Shown: piece after piece, positions 8,553 through 17,366 of the stretch
Layout of the letters: each line of letters begins with the position of its first letter
Numbering within the stretch: position 1 is the stretch's first letter
Assembly (NCBI GenBank): GCA_022736715.1
Contig: DZDJ01000006.1
Coordinates: 1-61,944 of the forward strand
Direction of reading: 5' to 3'
DNA length: 61,944 bases
DNA from: Edaphobacter aggregans
Lineage (GTDB): Bacteria; Acidobacteriota; Terriglobia; Terriglobales; Acidobacteriaceae
Notes under the pieces: generated by a model
Seen by the model: only the letters and a program-made list of their open reading frames with translations
Databases searched by the model: none
What the model was told of the DNA's origin: nothing
Program-made: the position numbers and the translations under genes

Positions 8553-9506
8553 ATGAACTTCCCACACCGTCGCGGAGCCACTGCCTTCTTCATCACGCTG
8601 GGCGCTTGCCTGGTGGTGCTGGCGCTCACCCTGAACATCACTTGGGTCCTGCACTGGCGTGAGATTGTTCCGCTCGTCCTGGGCATCATCTTCTTCAGCC
8701 TGCTCATCGCCGGCCTTATTCTGAACACCATCTTTCTGGTCCGTGAAATCCGCCGGAATGAGAAGCAGGACAGTTTTTTGAACGCCGTCACGCATGAGCT
8801 GAAAACGCCCATCGCCTCCATCCGGCTCTATCTGGAAACGTTGCAGCGGCGGCCGGTCGAAGAGGCCCAGCGGCAGGAGTTCTATCGCATCATGCTGGCA
8901 GACAGCGACCGTCTGCTGGCCACCGTCGAGCAGGTGCTGAAAGCGGGCGAAGTTGGCCAGCGCAAGCGCGATCAGGCGCGCATCCGTGTCGACATGGCCA
9001 CGCTCGTCCATGATTGCGTTGCCATCACGCGGCGGCGGCACCACCTGGAAGAGCAGGCCATTGCCGTGGAAATACCATCCGATCCCAGCCGGTTGTTGAT
9101 CCAGGGCAACCCGGCCGATCTCCGCTCCGCGGTGCTGAATGTGCTCGACAACGCCGTGAAATACTCCGTCAACGGCGTGCATATCCATGTCAAACTCGCC
9201 GTCGAGCACGACGCCTGGGTGATGCTCAGCATCACGGACACCGGCATGGGCATTCCGGCGGCGCATCTGAAGCGCATCTTCAAACGCTTCTATCGTGTAC
9301 CCAGCCGCAGCGTGCTCAAGCTGAAAGGCACCGGCCTGGGACTTTTCCTGGTACGCTCCATTGCCCGCCAGCACGGCGGCGATGCCCGCGCGCAAAGCGA
9401 TGGCCTGGGCCACGGCGCCATCATCACCCTGCAACTGCCGCGCCTCATCCTGCCCACAGCCGCCACCAGCACCACATCCAGCATTCCCAGCAAGGCCGGC
9501 GCATGA
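8553..9506 (+). CDS. Membrane sensor histidine kinase
   Basis: 317 residues. Two membrane helices (about 11-33 and 41-63) with almost no periplasmic loop are followed directly by a HisKA domain with phospho-acceptor His81 in VTHELKTPIAS, and a HATPase domain with the N box (LNVLDNAVKYS), G1 (DTGMGIP) and G2 (GTGLGLFLV). No PAS or HAMP domain is seen, so it may sense a membrane property or a partner protein. Its stop overlaps the start of the response regulator (ATGA). Confidence 0.93.
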   Translation: MNFPHRRGATAFFITLGACLVVLALTLNITWVLHWREIVPLVLGIIFFSLLIAGLILNTIFLVREIRRNEKQDSFLNAVTHELKTPIASIRLYLETLQRRPVEEAQRQEFYRIMLADSDRLLATVEQVLKAGEVGQRKRDQARIRVDMATLVHDCVAITRRRHHLEEQAIAVEIPSDPSRLLIQGNPADLRSAVLNVLDNAVKYSVNGVHIHVKLAVEHDAWVMLSITDTGMGIPAAHLKRIFKRFYRVPSRSVLKLKGTGLGLFLVRSIARQHGGDARAQSDGLGHGAIITLQLPRLILPTAATSTTSSIPSKAGA

Positions 9507-10261
9507 GCACGCAAACATCCATTGTGGTCGTTGAAGATGAAGAGCATCTTGCCCAGGGGTTGATCTTCAATCTGGAAGCAGAAGGCTATCGCGTGCACCA
9601 CGAGGCCGATGGGGAGGCCGCCCTGCAATGGCTGCTGGCTGGCACGGAACCTGTCGACGCCATCATTCTGGACGTCATGCTCCCCAGCCGCGATGGTTTC
9701 TCCATCGTGCAGGAATTGCGCGCCGCGCAGAACTACGTTCCTGTGCTGATGCTCACTGCGCGCGGCCGCCCGGAAGACATTCTGCAGGGCTTTGATGCCG
9801 GTGTCGATGACTACCTGAACAAACCATTCGATCTCTCCATTCTGCTGGCGCGGCTCAAAGGCCTGCTGCGCAGAATGCACTGGCATCGCGCCGGCACTCC
9901 GGCAGAAGAAAAGCTGGAGCCGGAGCCACAAATCCCCAGTGACAGCTTTACCTTTGCCAACCGCACCATCGACTTCGCAGCGCTCGAACTGCGCGCCCCC
10001 GGCAAGACCATCCATCTGACGTTGATGGAGGCTGACCTGTTGCGCCACCTGGTGCAGCACGCTGGCCGCATCGTCTCCCGCAAAGAGATTCTGGAGCAGG
10101 TCTGGCGCGTGCACGAGGACACCGACACGCGCGCCATCGACAACTTCATCGTGCGCCTGCGCCGTTACCTGGAAGACAACCCCTCGCAACCAGTTCATTT
10201 GCTTACCGTTCGCGGCGTCGGCTACCGCTTTCTGCCCGACGGAGCAGGGCCGCAGAGCTGA
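9503..10261 (+). CDS. OmpR-family response regulator
   Basis: 252 residues. The receiver domain has the acidic pair Glu11/Asp12, phospho-acceptor Asp57 in ILDVMLPSRDG, and Lys107 in LNKPFD. The C-terminal winged-helix domain ends with DNFIVRLRRYLED and LLTVRGVGYRF. The start lies within the ATGA shared with the kinase gene, giving translational coupling and making it the cognate partner. A longer frame runs upstream but overlaps the kinase and is not coding. The next gene downstream is copZ, which has its own operator. Confidence 0.95.
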   Translation: MSTQTSIVVVEDEEHLAQGLIFNLEAEGYRVHHEADGEAALQWLLAGTEPVDAIILDVMLPSRDGFSIVQELRAAQNYVPVLMLTARGRPEDILQGFDAGVDDYLNKPFDLSILLARLKGLLRRMHWHRAGTPAEEKLEPEPQIPSDSFTFANRTIDFAALELRAPGKTIHLTLMEADLLRHLVQHAGRIVSRKEILEQVWRVHEDTDTRAIDNFIVRLRRYLEDNPSQPVHLLTVRGVGYRFLPDGAGPQS

Positions 10262-10304
10262 TCACCTTTTCCTGTGCTTGCAACCGCCCGCCTCAACGGC
10301 GCAT

Positions 10305-10329
10305 TATAGATATAGGGGGTATATCTATA
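10305..10329. promoter_or_regulatory. CsoR-type operator overlapping the copZ RBS and start
   Basis: A perfect palindrome with 10-base arms TATAGATATA / TATATCTATA around GGGGG. It matches the G-tract operators of CsoR-family copper sensors. The central AGGGGG is also the only ribosome-binding site for copZ, and the last base of the right arm is the A of its ATG. CsoR is encoded at the end of the same operon, so this is very likely its autoregulatory site (inference). Confidence 0.8.
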
Positions 10330-10532
10330 TGAGCACACTGCACCTCAAGATTGACGGCATGCACTGCGGCGCCTGCGTCCGCCGTGTCGATCAGGCATTG
10401 AACGCTGTTCCCGGCATCCAAGTTGAGGAGGTCCGCGTCGGCGCAGCCCGTGTCAGCGGCGATGCCATCACGTCCGAAACCGTTCTCAACGCTGTGAACA
10501 AGGCAGGATACACAGCACACGTGGAGGGCTGA
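10329..10532 (+). CDS. copZ: CopZ-like copper chaperone (HMA domain)
   Basis: 67 residues, a single heavy-metal-associated ferredoxin-like domain. The Cu(I) site is GMHCGAC with Cys13 and Cys16. It carries Cu(I) in the cytoplasm and hands it to the CopA ATPase encoded two bases downstream. The internal ATG chosen is the one placed after AGGGGG; the frame stays open upstream but that part is operator and leader. Confidence 0.9.
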   Translation: MSTLHLKIDGMHCGACVRRVDQALNAVPGIQVEEVRVGAARVSGDAITSETVLNAVNKAGYTAHVEG

Positions 10533-10534
10533 AC

Positions 10535-12886
10535 ATGGCTGCCACGCATCTGCATCACGAAGAAAAGCAGCCAGACACACAGGAGCTCACCTTCCCCGTC
10601 ACCGGCATGAGTTGCGCCGCCTGCCAGATTCACGTGGAAAAGGCCTTGCGCGCCACGCCCGGTGTAACCGAGGCCAGCGTCAACCTGCTGGCCAACACCG
10701 CACACGTCGTCTTCCATCCGGATGACACCCTTCCCGATCGTCTGGTGGCCGCCGTACACGATGCCGGCTACGAAGCCACCCTGCCCGCGCAGCACGCAGA
10801 ACACGCGCACGAAACCCACAACCACGGGGACGAGGACACTCGACTGCCGTGGAAGGCAGGCTTTGCGCTGGCCGCAGGCGTGTTTGCCATGATCGTCTCC
10901 ATGCCGCTGATGGCCACCGGCCATACCAGCGATCCTTTCCTGCGCTGGGTCAATCAACTGCTGGCGCCTCTCATGCACCACCTGCCCATCCTGATGGCCA
11001 TTCCGCTCCTGCCGCTGCGCTGGTCGCTGCTGGCGCTCACTGCTGTTGTGATGCTCTGGGCCGGAGGCCACATCTATCGCCGCGCATGGCAGGCGGCGAA
11101 GCACCGCAGCAGCAACATGAACACGCTGGTGGCGCTCGGCACCGGGGCCGCATTTCTTTACTCCGCCACGGCCACGCTTGCGCCTGGCTTTTTCGCGCAT
11201 CATGGTCTTTCAGCCGATGTCTACTTTGAGGCCGTCATCCTCATCCTCGCCTTTCTGCTCATCGGCAACGTGCTGGACACCCGCGCCCGCCGCCGCACCA
11301 TGGACGCATTGCGCTCCTTTGCGGCCATGCAGCCATCCACCGTGCGCATCCTGCGCGAGGGCCGCGAGCAGGAGATTCCGCTGGCGCAGGTTGCCTCCGG
11401 CGATGTTGTCATCGCGCGCCCCGGCGAGCGCATCGCCGTCGACGGCATCATCACCAGCGGCAACAGCAGCGTGGATGAGTCGCTGCTCACCGGCGAATCG
11501 CTGCCCGTCAGCAAATCCGCTGGCGACAGCGTCATTGGCGGCTCCATCAACTTCGATGGCACGCTGGAATTCCGCGCCACCGCCGTCGGCTCGCACAGTG
11601 TGCTGGCGCAAATGGTCCGGCTGATGGAGCAGGCACAATCCTCCAAAGCTCCCATGCAGCAACTGGCGGACCGCGTCAGCGCCGTCTTTGTTCCCAGCGT
11701 GCTGGGGCTGGCCATTCTCACTTTTTTTGCGTGGATTGCATTGGACCACTCCGGCAGCATGGCCAACGCAGTCGGCCGCGCCTTTGCCATTGCTGTAGCG
11801 GTGCTCGTCATCGCCTGTCCTTGCGCCATGGGCCTTGCCGTTCCCGCGGCGCTCACCGTTTCCATTGGCCGCGCGGCGCAACTTGGCATTTTGGTAAAAG
11901 GCGGTGACGCGCTGGAGCGGCTCGCACGCGTCGACAGCATTGCCTTCGACAAAACCGGGACACTCACCGAAGGCAGGCCCCGCATTGCCGCCGTATTTGC
12001 AGCACCCGACAGCGCCTGGCCGCAAAGCGAGCTGCTCCGCATCGCCGCGGCAGTGGAGCAGCGCTCCGAACATCCTTTGGCTGCCGCTGTCGTCGCCTAT
12101 GCCAAAGCGCAGGGTCTGGAAACCACCACCCTGCCTGCCGTGCAGGATCTGCGCGCCATTCCCGGCAAAGGCGTCGTTGGAAATGTTGATGGCAAAGCCG
12201 TCGCCCTTGGCAATGCAGCCCTCTTTGCAGAACTGCATCTGCCGCTCAAGGAACTCAGCGCCCATCCCAGCGCTACTTTGCTGCACATGGCCATCGACGG
12301 CCGACACATAGCCACCTTCGCCGCGCAGGACACGCTGCGGCAGAACGCCAAAGCCACTCTGCAAAAACTGAGCGGCATGGGACTCAGCATCCACATGCTT
12401 ACCGGCGACACACCCGCTGCGGCCCAGGCCATTGCTGCCGAGGCAGGCATTGCTACCGTGCATGCCGGGCTGTTGCCGCAGGACAAGTTGACCGTGGTCC
12501 GCCAGATGCAACAGCAGGGGCATCGCGTCGCCATGGCCGGCGACGGCGTCAACGATGCGGCCGCTCTGGCGCAGGCCGACGCTGGCCTCGCCATGGGCAC
12601 CGGAACCGACATGGCGCGCGAAGCGGGAGACATCGTGCTGCTCCACGGCGACATCGCCTCCATCGCAACGGCAATCCAGGTCGCTCGCCAGACCGTCCAC
12701 GTGATGCGGCAGAACCTGGGCTGGGCCCTTGGCTACAACGTCATCGGCATCCCCGTTGCAGCCGGGGTGCTTTATCCCGCATTCGGCATTCTGCTGAGCC
12801 CGGTGATCGCCAGCGCCGCTATGGCGCTCAGCTCCACCAGCGTCCTGTTGAACAGTCTTCGCCTGCGGAGGTACAACCCGCTATGA
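10535..12886 (+). CDS. copA: Copper-translocating P1B-type ATPase CopA
   Basis: 783 residues. There is one N-terminal HMA domain (GMSCAAC, Cys27/Cys30) preceded by a His-rich tail, then a P1B ATPase core. Visible marks are the CPC metal site in the sixth helix (about 428-430), the phosphorylated Asp in DKTGTLTEG (about 472), SEHPLA of the nucleotide domain, and [12 protein letters not shown] (about 668). A His-rich loop ([15 protein letters not shown]) between HMA and helix 1 could be an extra metal-binding segment. It exports Cu(I) from the cytoplasm and overlaps csoR by four bases. Confidence 0.96.
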   Translation: MAATHLHHEEKQPDTQELTFPVTGMSCAACQIHVEKALRATPGVTEASVNLLANTAHVVFHPDDTLPDRLVAAVHDAGYEATLPAQHAEHAHETHNHGDEDTRLPWKAGFALAAGVFAMIVSMPLMATGHTSDPFLRWVNQLLAPLMHHLPILMAIPLLPLRWSLLALTAVVMLWAGGHIYRRAWQAAKHRSSNMNTLVALGTGAAFLYSATATLAPGFFAHHGLSADVYFEAVILILAFLLIGNVLDTRARRRTMDALRSFAAMQPSTVRILREGREQEIPLAQVASGDVVIARPGERIAVDGIITSGNSSVDESLLTGESLPVSKSAGDSVIGGSINFDGTLEFRATAVGSHSVLAQMVRLMEQAQSSKAPMQQLADRVSAVFVPSVLGLAILTFFAWIALDHSGSMANAVGRAFAIAVAVLVIACPCAMGLAVPAALTVSIGRAAQLGILVKGGDALERLARVDSIAFDKTGTLTEGRPRIAAVFAAPDSAWPQSELLRIAAAVEQRSEHPLAAAVVAYAKAQGLETTTLPAVQDLRAIPGKGVVGNVDGKAVALGNAALFAELHLPLKELSAHPSATLLHMAIDGRHIATFAAQDTLRQNAKATLQKLSGMGLSIHMLTGDTPAAAQAIAAEAGIATVHAGLLPQDKLTVVRQMQQQGHRVAMAGDGVNDAAALAQADAGLAMGTGTDMAREAGDIVLLHGDIASIATAIQVARQTVHVMRQNLGWALGYNVIGIPVAAGVLYPAFGILLSPVIASAAMALSSTSVLLNSLRLRRYNPL

Positions 12887-13260
12887 GCACGCGCCGCAGC
12901 AAATCCACTACCAGCGCAGCCGCAGGGCCGCAGCCGACGCTCTGCGGCTGCGGAGAGCACATCGGCCCCGGCGGAAAATCTGCCGGTGTCGATGCGGAAA
13001 TCAAGGCCTCCGCGCAGCGCCGCCTCAACCGCATTGAGGGCCAGGTGCGCGGGCTGAAAAAAATGGTGGAGCAGGAGCGCTACTGCGCCGACATCCTGTC
13101 GCAGATCACCTCCGTCGAGCAGGCACTGCGCGGCCTGAGCCGCGAACTCATGCACAACCATCTCCGCCACTGCGCCGCCGACGCCATCCGCAAAGACGAC
13201 ATCAGTGCTGAGAAGATGTACGGCGAGCTGCTCGACCTCGTATATCGCCACAGCCGCTAA
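12883..13260 (+). CDS. csoR: CsoR copper-sensing repressor
   Basis: 125 residues. The DUF156 core carries the Cu(I) triad Cys68, His93 and Cys97 with the spacing of true CsoR proteins. An N-terminal extension of about 37 residues has an additional CGCGEH motif not found in standard CsoR. It starts inside the copA stop region (ATGA), so it is translationally coupled. It is expected to repress the operon from the palindrome at copZ until Cu(I) binds. Confidence 0.92.
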   Translation: MSTRRSKSTTSAAAGPQPTLCGCGEHIGPGGKSAGVDAEIKASAQRRLNRIEGQVRGLKKMVEQERYCADILSQITSVEQALRGLSRELMHNHLRHCAADAIRKDDISAEKMYGELLDLVYRHSR

Positions 13261-13379
13261 AGCAAAAGCAGAGAGAATAAGACGAAGCCGCAGGCCCTGA
13301 GCCGGCGCGACCAGCAGGGAGAGGCGGTTGGCACTCCCTGCAAAAATGCGTACACCTCACAGTAACTCTGCTTTTGACT

Positions 13380-13607
13380 TATTGATCCGGCCCAAATGGA
13401 TAAACCATCTCCGGGGCCCCACCCCCGCCACGCCTTTGTTTTTGTAGCTATAGCGGTTTTCCAGTTTTCGTGGAGTTTCCAGGAATATGCAGGACGGCTT
13501 TTTCTTGAGAAAAAAGCCGTTTCAGGGCATCACGTTCCCTCTACACCAACTGGAAAACCGCTATAGCGCGGGACAGGTAAGTCTCACCTCATAGGGCCGG
13601 ATCAATA
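13380..13607. repeat. 14-base inverted repeat surrounding the MITE copy
   Basis: TATTGATCCGGCCC at 13380-13393 has its exact reverse complement at 13594-13607. The two arms enclose the MITE copy almost symmetrically. It may be the ends of an older element or a hairpin split by the insertion. Confidence 0.55.
13449..13565 (-). mobile_element. MITE-like element, copy A (113 bp plus TA flanks)
   Basis: Perfect terminal inverted repeats: TATAGCGGTTTTCCAGTT at 13449-13466 and its complement at 13548-13565. The core 13451-13563 begins TAGCGG, ends CCGCTA and is bounded by TA on both sides, as for elements using TA target duplication (IS630/Tc1-mariner type). The centre is a near-perfect hairpin: ACGGCTTTTTCT at 13494-13505 against AGAAAAAAGCCGT at 13508-13520. 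A second copy in the opposite orientation lies at 59421-59588. There is no coding capacity, so it would need a transposase in trans. Confidence 0.8.
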
Positions 13608-13618
13608 CGACCGCCGAT

Positions 13619-13732
13619 GCAGTTGGTCTTAGCGGGTTGACTCAGGTTGTCCCTCGCCGGGAATTCATCCCATGTTCACGACCGTGCAATCTTCCGCTAA
13701 CAGGAAGCGCAGATACTACCAGCTAAGACTGC
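13619..13732 (+). ncRNA. Possible structured RNA upstream of the Psd-like cluster
   Basis: GTCTTAGC at 13626-13633 pairs with GCTAAGAC at 13722-13729, extended by GCA/TGC past a four-base bulge. The enclosed segment has a hairpin CTTCC-GCTAACA-GGAAG. It could be a leader structure of the following operon. No known riboswitch family is recognised. Confidence 0.25.
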
Positions 13733-13801
13733 ACATGGCTTTGATTCTCACGAACGACGACAGCCTGTTCTCTGTGCCGGTTCTTTGTCTGGGGTGGGCC
13801 T

Positions 13802-16309
13802 TTGGCAACTTCCGCTAAAAGCCATCTTCCGCTGGCCGCGCAACCCTCTGCCGCCAAACATTCTGCACTGGAAATTTCCGGCTTTCCTTATGCTCCGGAA
13901 GACACCACCGCTGGCACAGAGAATGAATTGCAGGCCTGCGTTCTGGGCGCGCGCGGCCAGTGCGATCTTCCGCTCGCCATCGAGCAGTCGCGCTTCTATG
14001 AAAACATCTCCCAGCGCAGCGCGCGCGGCGAGTCCCCGCGCCGCATTCTGGACGACCTGGAGTCCTTTCTTTCGGAAACGCGCTCGCACCAGCAATCTGC
14101 CTGGGACAACAGCTGGGTGCGCTTCCCTGCCAAGCGGCTTGGCCCGCAGGCAACCGCCGTGCTGGAGCACGACCTGCGCAGCGCCGCGGCAAATACTCCG
14201 CAGACACAAACCCATCGCCGCTCCGATGCCGAGCGTTTCCACTTCCTGCACGATGGCGAGCCCTGGATTCGCGTTCCGGTCAGCTATCTGCTCAAGCTGG
14301 CGCTGGCCGATGCCATTAGCCGGCAGCACGCGCTGCCCGGAACCCTGCGCACGCTGGCGCAGCAGTTGATGCACCACTACGCCAACGACAACTGCTCCCC
14401 CGAAGTCACGTCGTTCTATGTGGTGCAGCCGCAACCAGCCGGCCATCTTGGCTCCGCCGTCGCGCACGAAGCCGCACTGCGCTTCCTCTTCACGCATCTG
14501 CTGCTGCGCTGGGCCAATCTTTCCTTTGGATTGGTGGAGCACGGCCAACAGGCCACCATCAGCTTCTCGCCAACGCCCCCCGTGCGGCAATCGCAGCTTT
14601 CGCACATCCTCTCGGACTCTTTCTATCGCGAGCTCTTTGTCAGTCCATGCCTCTCCGGCTGGGAAGATGGCGAAGCCAAACGCGACTACATGCACCTGTG
14701 CCACCAGGTGCTCACGCGCAGCCAGCTCAACGCACTGGGCAAGCTGCGCGAGGCCGGACTGATTGCCAACGACCTCATCGTGCTGCCATCCACCTCCAGC
14801 GTTTCCCTTTCCAACAACGGTACGCATATCACCTTCGGCAGCCGATGTCTTACCGCGGCATTTCAAGGCAGTGCCGCGCCAGCGCCGCAAATGGAAAAGC
14901 AACTCGGCGACCTGACGCTGAAAATCTACGAGCACTTCCTGCCCCTCTTTGCCGGACTCTTCAGCGCCGCCCCCTACCGCCTCAGCTTTGCCGATTTTCA
15001 CCCCGAACGCCTGCTCACCTTCACACCGCATGAGATGGACTTCTCCCATCTCCGCCTCTTCTGGCGCGAATGGAGAGAGAAAGCGCATCTGCGCGCCTTC
15101 GGCATCAAAAAACTCGGCCAGCCCATCACGCCCTATGGTCCGCGCGCGCTGGATGCGCTGCTTGCGCGGCTCTTTCATCTGCGCGGAGATTTCGTCCCCG
15201 ACTTCCGCCTGCTCAGCTATCCCGTTGCGTGGCTGGCCACGCAACGCACCTCAGCGCTCGATGGGTCCCACGGCAATGTGGAGCGCCTGAAAGCAGAACT
15301 CGACCAGCTCGGCATTCTGGACTCACGGCTCGCACTCTATCTTCCCGGCCGCCTGCGCGAAATTTCCCGCTCCGGCTATGCAGGCTTCGAAGGCCGTCTT
15401 TACAGCCTCTTCCCCGGCTTCGAACGCGACATGGCCAGCGCCGTCAACCTGCAGCAGCTGGTGCTCGCCGTTGCATGGCAATGGGCACTCTCCGGCACGG
15501 TTACCCATGCCGACATTCCCGACGACCCCACCAGCGAAAGCGAGCGCCGCGCTGGCCTCTTCTTCGCCGCCGCCGGGCTGCCCGCCTTCTATGTTCGTGT
15601 CAACTCCCGCAACAATCTGTTGCACCGCCTGCTGCTGCTCGTCAAAAATGTCCGCCTCAGCCACCGCCACTCCGGCCTCATGCGCGTCCCCATCCACGAG
15701 TACCAGTCCGCGCTGGTACATGTGTTGCAGCAGGACTGTGCCGCCACCATCGAGCGTCTTGGCATGCAGCCGCTACTGGAAGACCTGAATGCGCGCCTGG
15801 AAGATGCCAGCCTTACCGCAGCCGAACGCATCACGCGCGGCATTCTGCGCCACAGCGGGCTTTCCGCGCACAGCAGCCGCAATACAAATCTCCAGCTGCG
15901 GCAGAAAACCATGCAGCAGCCAGCCGGGGAGTTCAACCTCGCCGCCGAGCACTACTACCGTGACGCGCTCTATCACCGCCAGTTGCAGGAGGCCTTCGTC
16001 CTCTTCAGCCAGGACTTCCACGACCTGCTCGACCGCATCGACGCTGGCGACCAGGAGTTGCGGCAAATGATGATCGGCGGCGTGCGCGTACAAGATCCGC
16101 GCCGCTTCCTGCAGCAGGTACTCGTCTCCATTGAAGCAGACACGCTCGGTGAATATGAAATCTCCGTGCTGCTCTCGCTCTGCCTGGTTCTCATCTGGCA
16201 TGCGCAGCGCAACACAGCTCCGGCAGTGCTCTCTGCCACGGGGGCCAGCACCGCAAACCAGGAAGACACTCCCAGCCATCATGCCGCCAACTCCACACCA
16301 ATTCGTTGA
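13802..16309 (+). CDS. Unknown 835-residue cytoplasmic protein, first gene of a Psd-like/Lgt-like cluster
   Basis: Not recognised. It reads from a TTG start after GGGGTGGG and is open to the stop. Residues about 1-60 are Ala/Ser rich and probably disordered. The rest is largely helical with many Leu, His and Arg and no signal peptide or clear membrane segment, so it is likely cytoplasmic or membrane-associated. Recurrent features include the block ERFHFLHDGEPWIRVPVSY (about 142-160), DFHPERLLTFTPHEMDFSHL (about 400-419) and YSLFPGFERDM (about 535-545). Codon use matches its neighbours, supporting a real gene. It overlaps the Psd-like gene by 29 bases, so the two are coupled and probably act together. 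Confidence 0.75.
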   Translation: MATSAKSHLPLAAQPSAAKHSALEISGFPYAPEDTTAGTENELQACVLGARGQCDLPLAIEQSRFYENISQRSARGESPRRILDDLESFLSETRSHQQSAWDNSWVRFPAKRLGPQATAVLEHDLRSAAANTPQTQTHRRSDAERFHFLHDGEPWIRVPVSYLLKLALADAISRQHALPGTLRTLAQQLMHHYANDNCSPEVTSFYVVQPQPAGHLGSAVAHEAALRFLFTHLLLRWANLSFGLVEHGQQATISFSPTPPVRQSQLSHILSDSFYRELFVSPCLSGWEDGEAKRDYMHLCHQVLTRSQLNALGKLREAGLIANDLIVLPSTSSVSLSNNGTHITFGSRCLTAAFQGSAAPAPQMEKQLGDLTLKIYEHFLPLFAGLFSAAPYRLSFADFHPERLLTFTPHEMDFSHLRLFWREWREKAHLRAFGIKKLGQPITPYGPRALDALLARLFHLRGDFVPDFRLLSYPVAWLATQRTSALDGSHGNVERLKAELDQLGILDSRLALYLPGRLREISRSGYAGFEGRLYSLFPGFERDMASAVNLQQLVLAVAWQWALSGTVTHADIPDDPTSESERRAGLFFAAAGLPAFYVRVNSRNNLLHRLLLLVKNVRLSHRHSGLMRVPIHEYQSALVHVLQQDCAATIERLGMQPLLEDLNARLEDASLTAAERITRGILRHSGLSAHSSRNTNLQLRQKTMQQPAGEFNLAAEHYYRDALYHRQLQEAFVLFSQDFHDLLDRIDAGDQELRQMMIGGVRVQDPRRFLQQVLVSIEADTLGEYEISVLLSLCLVLIWHAQRNTAPAVLSATGASTANQEDTPSHHAANSTPIR

Positions 16310-17354
16310 CCGTGCAACCGGCGGCGTGCGCACGGAGTTGCTCACCAGCGACGCCATCATTCACCATCTCTATTCGCCCACGCTGGAAAATGCGCCGCTC
16401 CTGCATCGCATCGCCTCCAGCCGCTGGCTCTCCCGCGCTCTGGGCCATCTCAACTACGACAATCTGCTCTCCGCGCGCGCTGCTGGCACACTGGGATTTC
16501 TCAACGCCTGGGGTGTCGACTTCGACGAAGCCCTCCTGCCCCGTTCTGAACTGACTACCGTCCGCGACATCTTCGAGCGCCAGATCCGCTACTGGGAGTG
16601 CCGCACGATGCCACCGGAAGCGCACAACATCGTGTGCGCCGCCGATGCGCGCCTGCTGCTCGGCACGCTGCGCACAGAAAGTAAGAATGCACTGCCCCGC
16701 CAGCTCTACATCAAAAACAAATTCTTTGATCTCGACGAACTGGTTGGCCCTGCGTGGACACCCCATTTTCAACACGCGGACTTCGCGCTCTTCCGCCTCA
16801 CGCCGGAGAAATATCACTGGACACACACGCCCGTCTCCGGCGAAGTGAAGGCCATCTACGCTTTGGAGGGCCGCTACCACTCGTGCAATCCATCGGCCAT
16901 CGTCCAGCTCATCACTCCATATTCCAAAAACCGCCGCATCGTCACCGTTTTCGACACCGACGTGGCAAGCGGAAGCCAGTGCGGACTGGTGGCCATGGTC
17001 GAGGTCGTCGCGCTCATGGTGGGCCGCATCGAGCAGCGCTACAGCGCCACTCGCTATGATGACCCGCAGCCGCTCGCGCCGGGCATGTTCGTCGAACGCG
17101 GTCAGCCCAAAGCACTCTTTCGCCCCGGCTCCTCCACCGTGGTTCTGCTCTTTCAGCCCGGCCGCATTCAGTTTGCTGAAGACCTGCTTCGTTATGCGCA
17201 AAACACACAAGCCATCAGCCGCTTCAGTCAGGGATACGGGCAGCGCATGGTGGAAGTCGACGTGGCCGTCCGCTCGCCACTGGCAACAGCAATCTGTGCC
17301 GCCAACACATCCATGCAGCCGAACCAGCAACTGGAAGCAGCTTTGTCTTTGTAA
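16281..17354 (+). CDS. Phosphatidylserine decarboxylase-like protein
   Basis: 357 residues. The C-terminal two-thirds match phosphatidylserine decarboxylase: a CAADARLLLGTL block for the catalytic Asp region, KYHWTHTPVSGEV for the catalytic His (E. coli HxxHxP), a block VFDTDVASGSQCGLVAMVEV, and RPGSSTVVLLF where E. coli has the LGST self-cleavage site. The site here reads GSST, with Ser before Thr kept but Gly shifted, so pyruvoyl formation is likely but not certain. The N-terminal 100 residues are extra. It may decarboxylate phosphatidylserine or a related lipid head group. The start lies inside the previous gene; no strong ribosome-binding site is seen. Confidence 0.72.
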   Translation: MPPTPHQFVDRATGGVRTELLTSDAIIHHLYSPTLENAPLLHRIASSRWLSRALGHLNYDNLLSARAAGTLGFLNAWGVDFDEALLPRSELTTVRDIFERQIRYWECRTMPPEAHNIVCAADARLLLGTLRTESKNALPRQLYIKNKFFDLDELVGPAWTPHFQHADFALFRLTPEKYHWTHTPVSGEVKAIYALEGRYHSCNPSAIVQLITPYSKNRRIVTVFDTDVASGSQCGLVAMVEVVALMVGRIEQRYSATRYDDPQPLAPGMFVERGQPKALFRPGSSTVVLLFQPGRIQFAEDLLRYAQNTQAISRFSQGYGQRMVEVDVAVRSPLATAICAANTSMQPNQQLEAALSL

Positions 17355-17366
17355 GGGGAGATGACT

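Larger units (their letters stand above)
13261..13801. other. Gene-free stretch of 541 bases holding a nested repeat and MITE-like element
   Basis: No credible reading frame is present. It contains a 14-base inverted repeat flanking a 113-base MITE-like element, followed by a possible structured RNA segment. The downstream unknown gene starts with TTG after GGGGTGGG. Confidence 0.7.

Noticed and set aside
13621-13735. Possible tRNA or known riboswitch upstream of the 835-residue gene
   Set aside because: No cloverleaf, anticodon arm or recognised riboswitch core could be found; kept only as a weak structured-RNA candidate.
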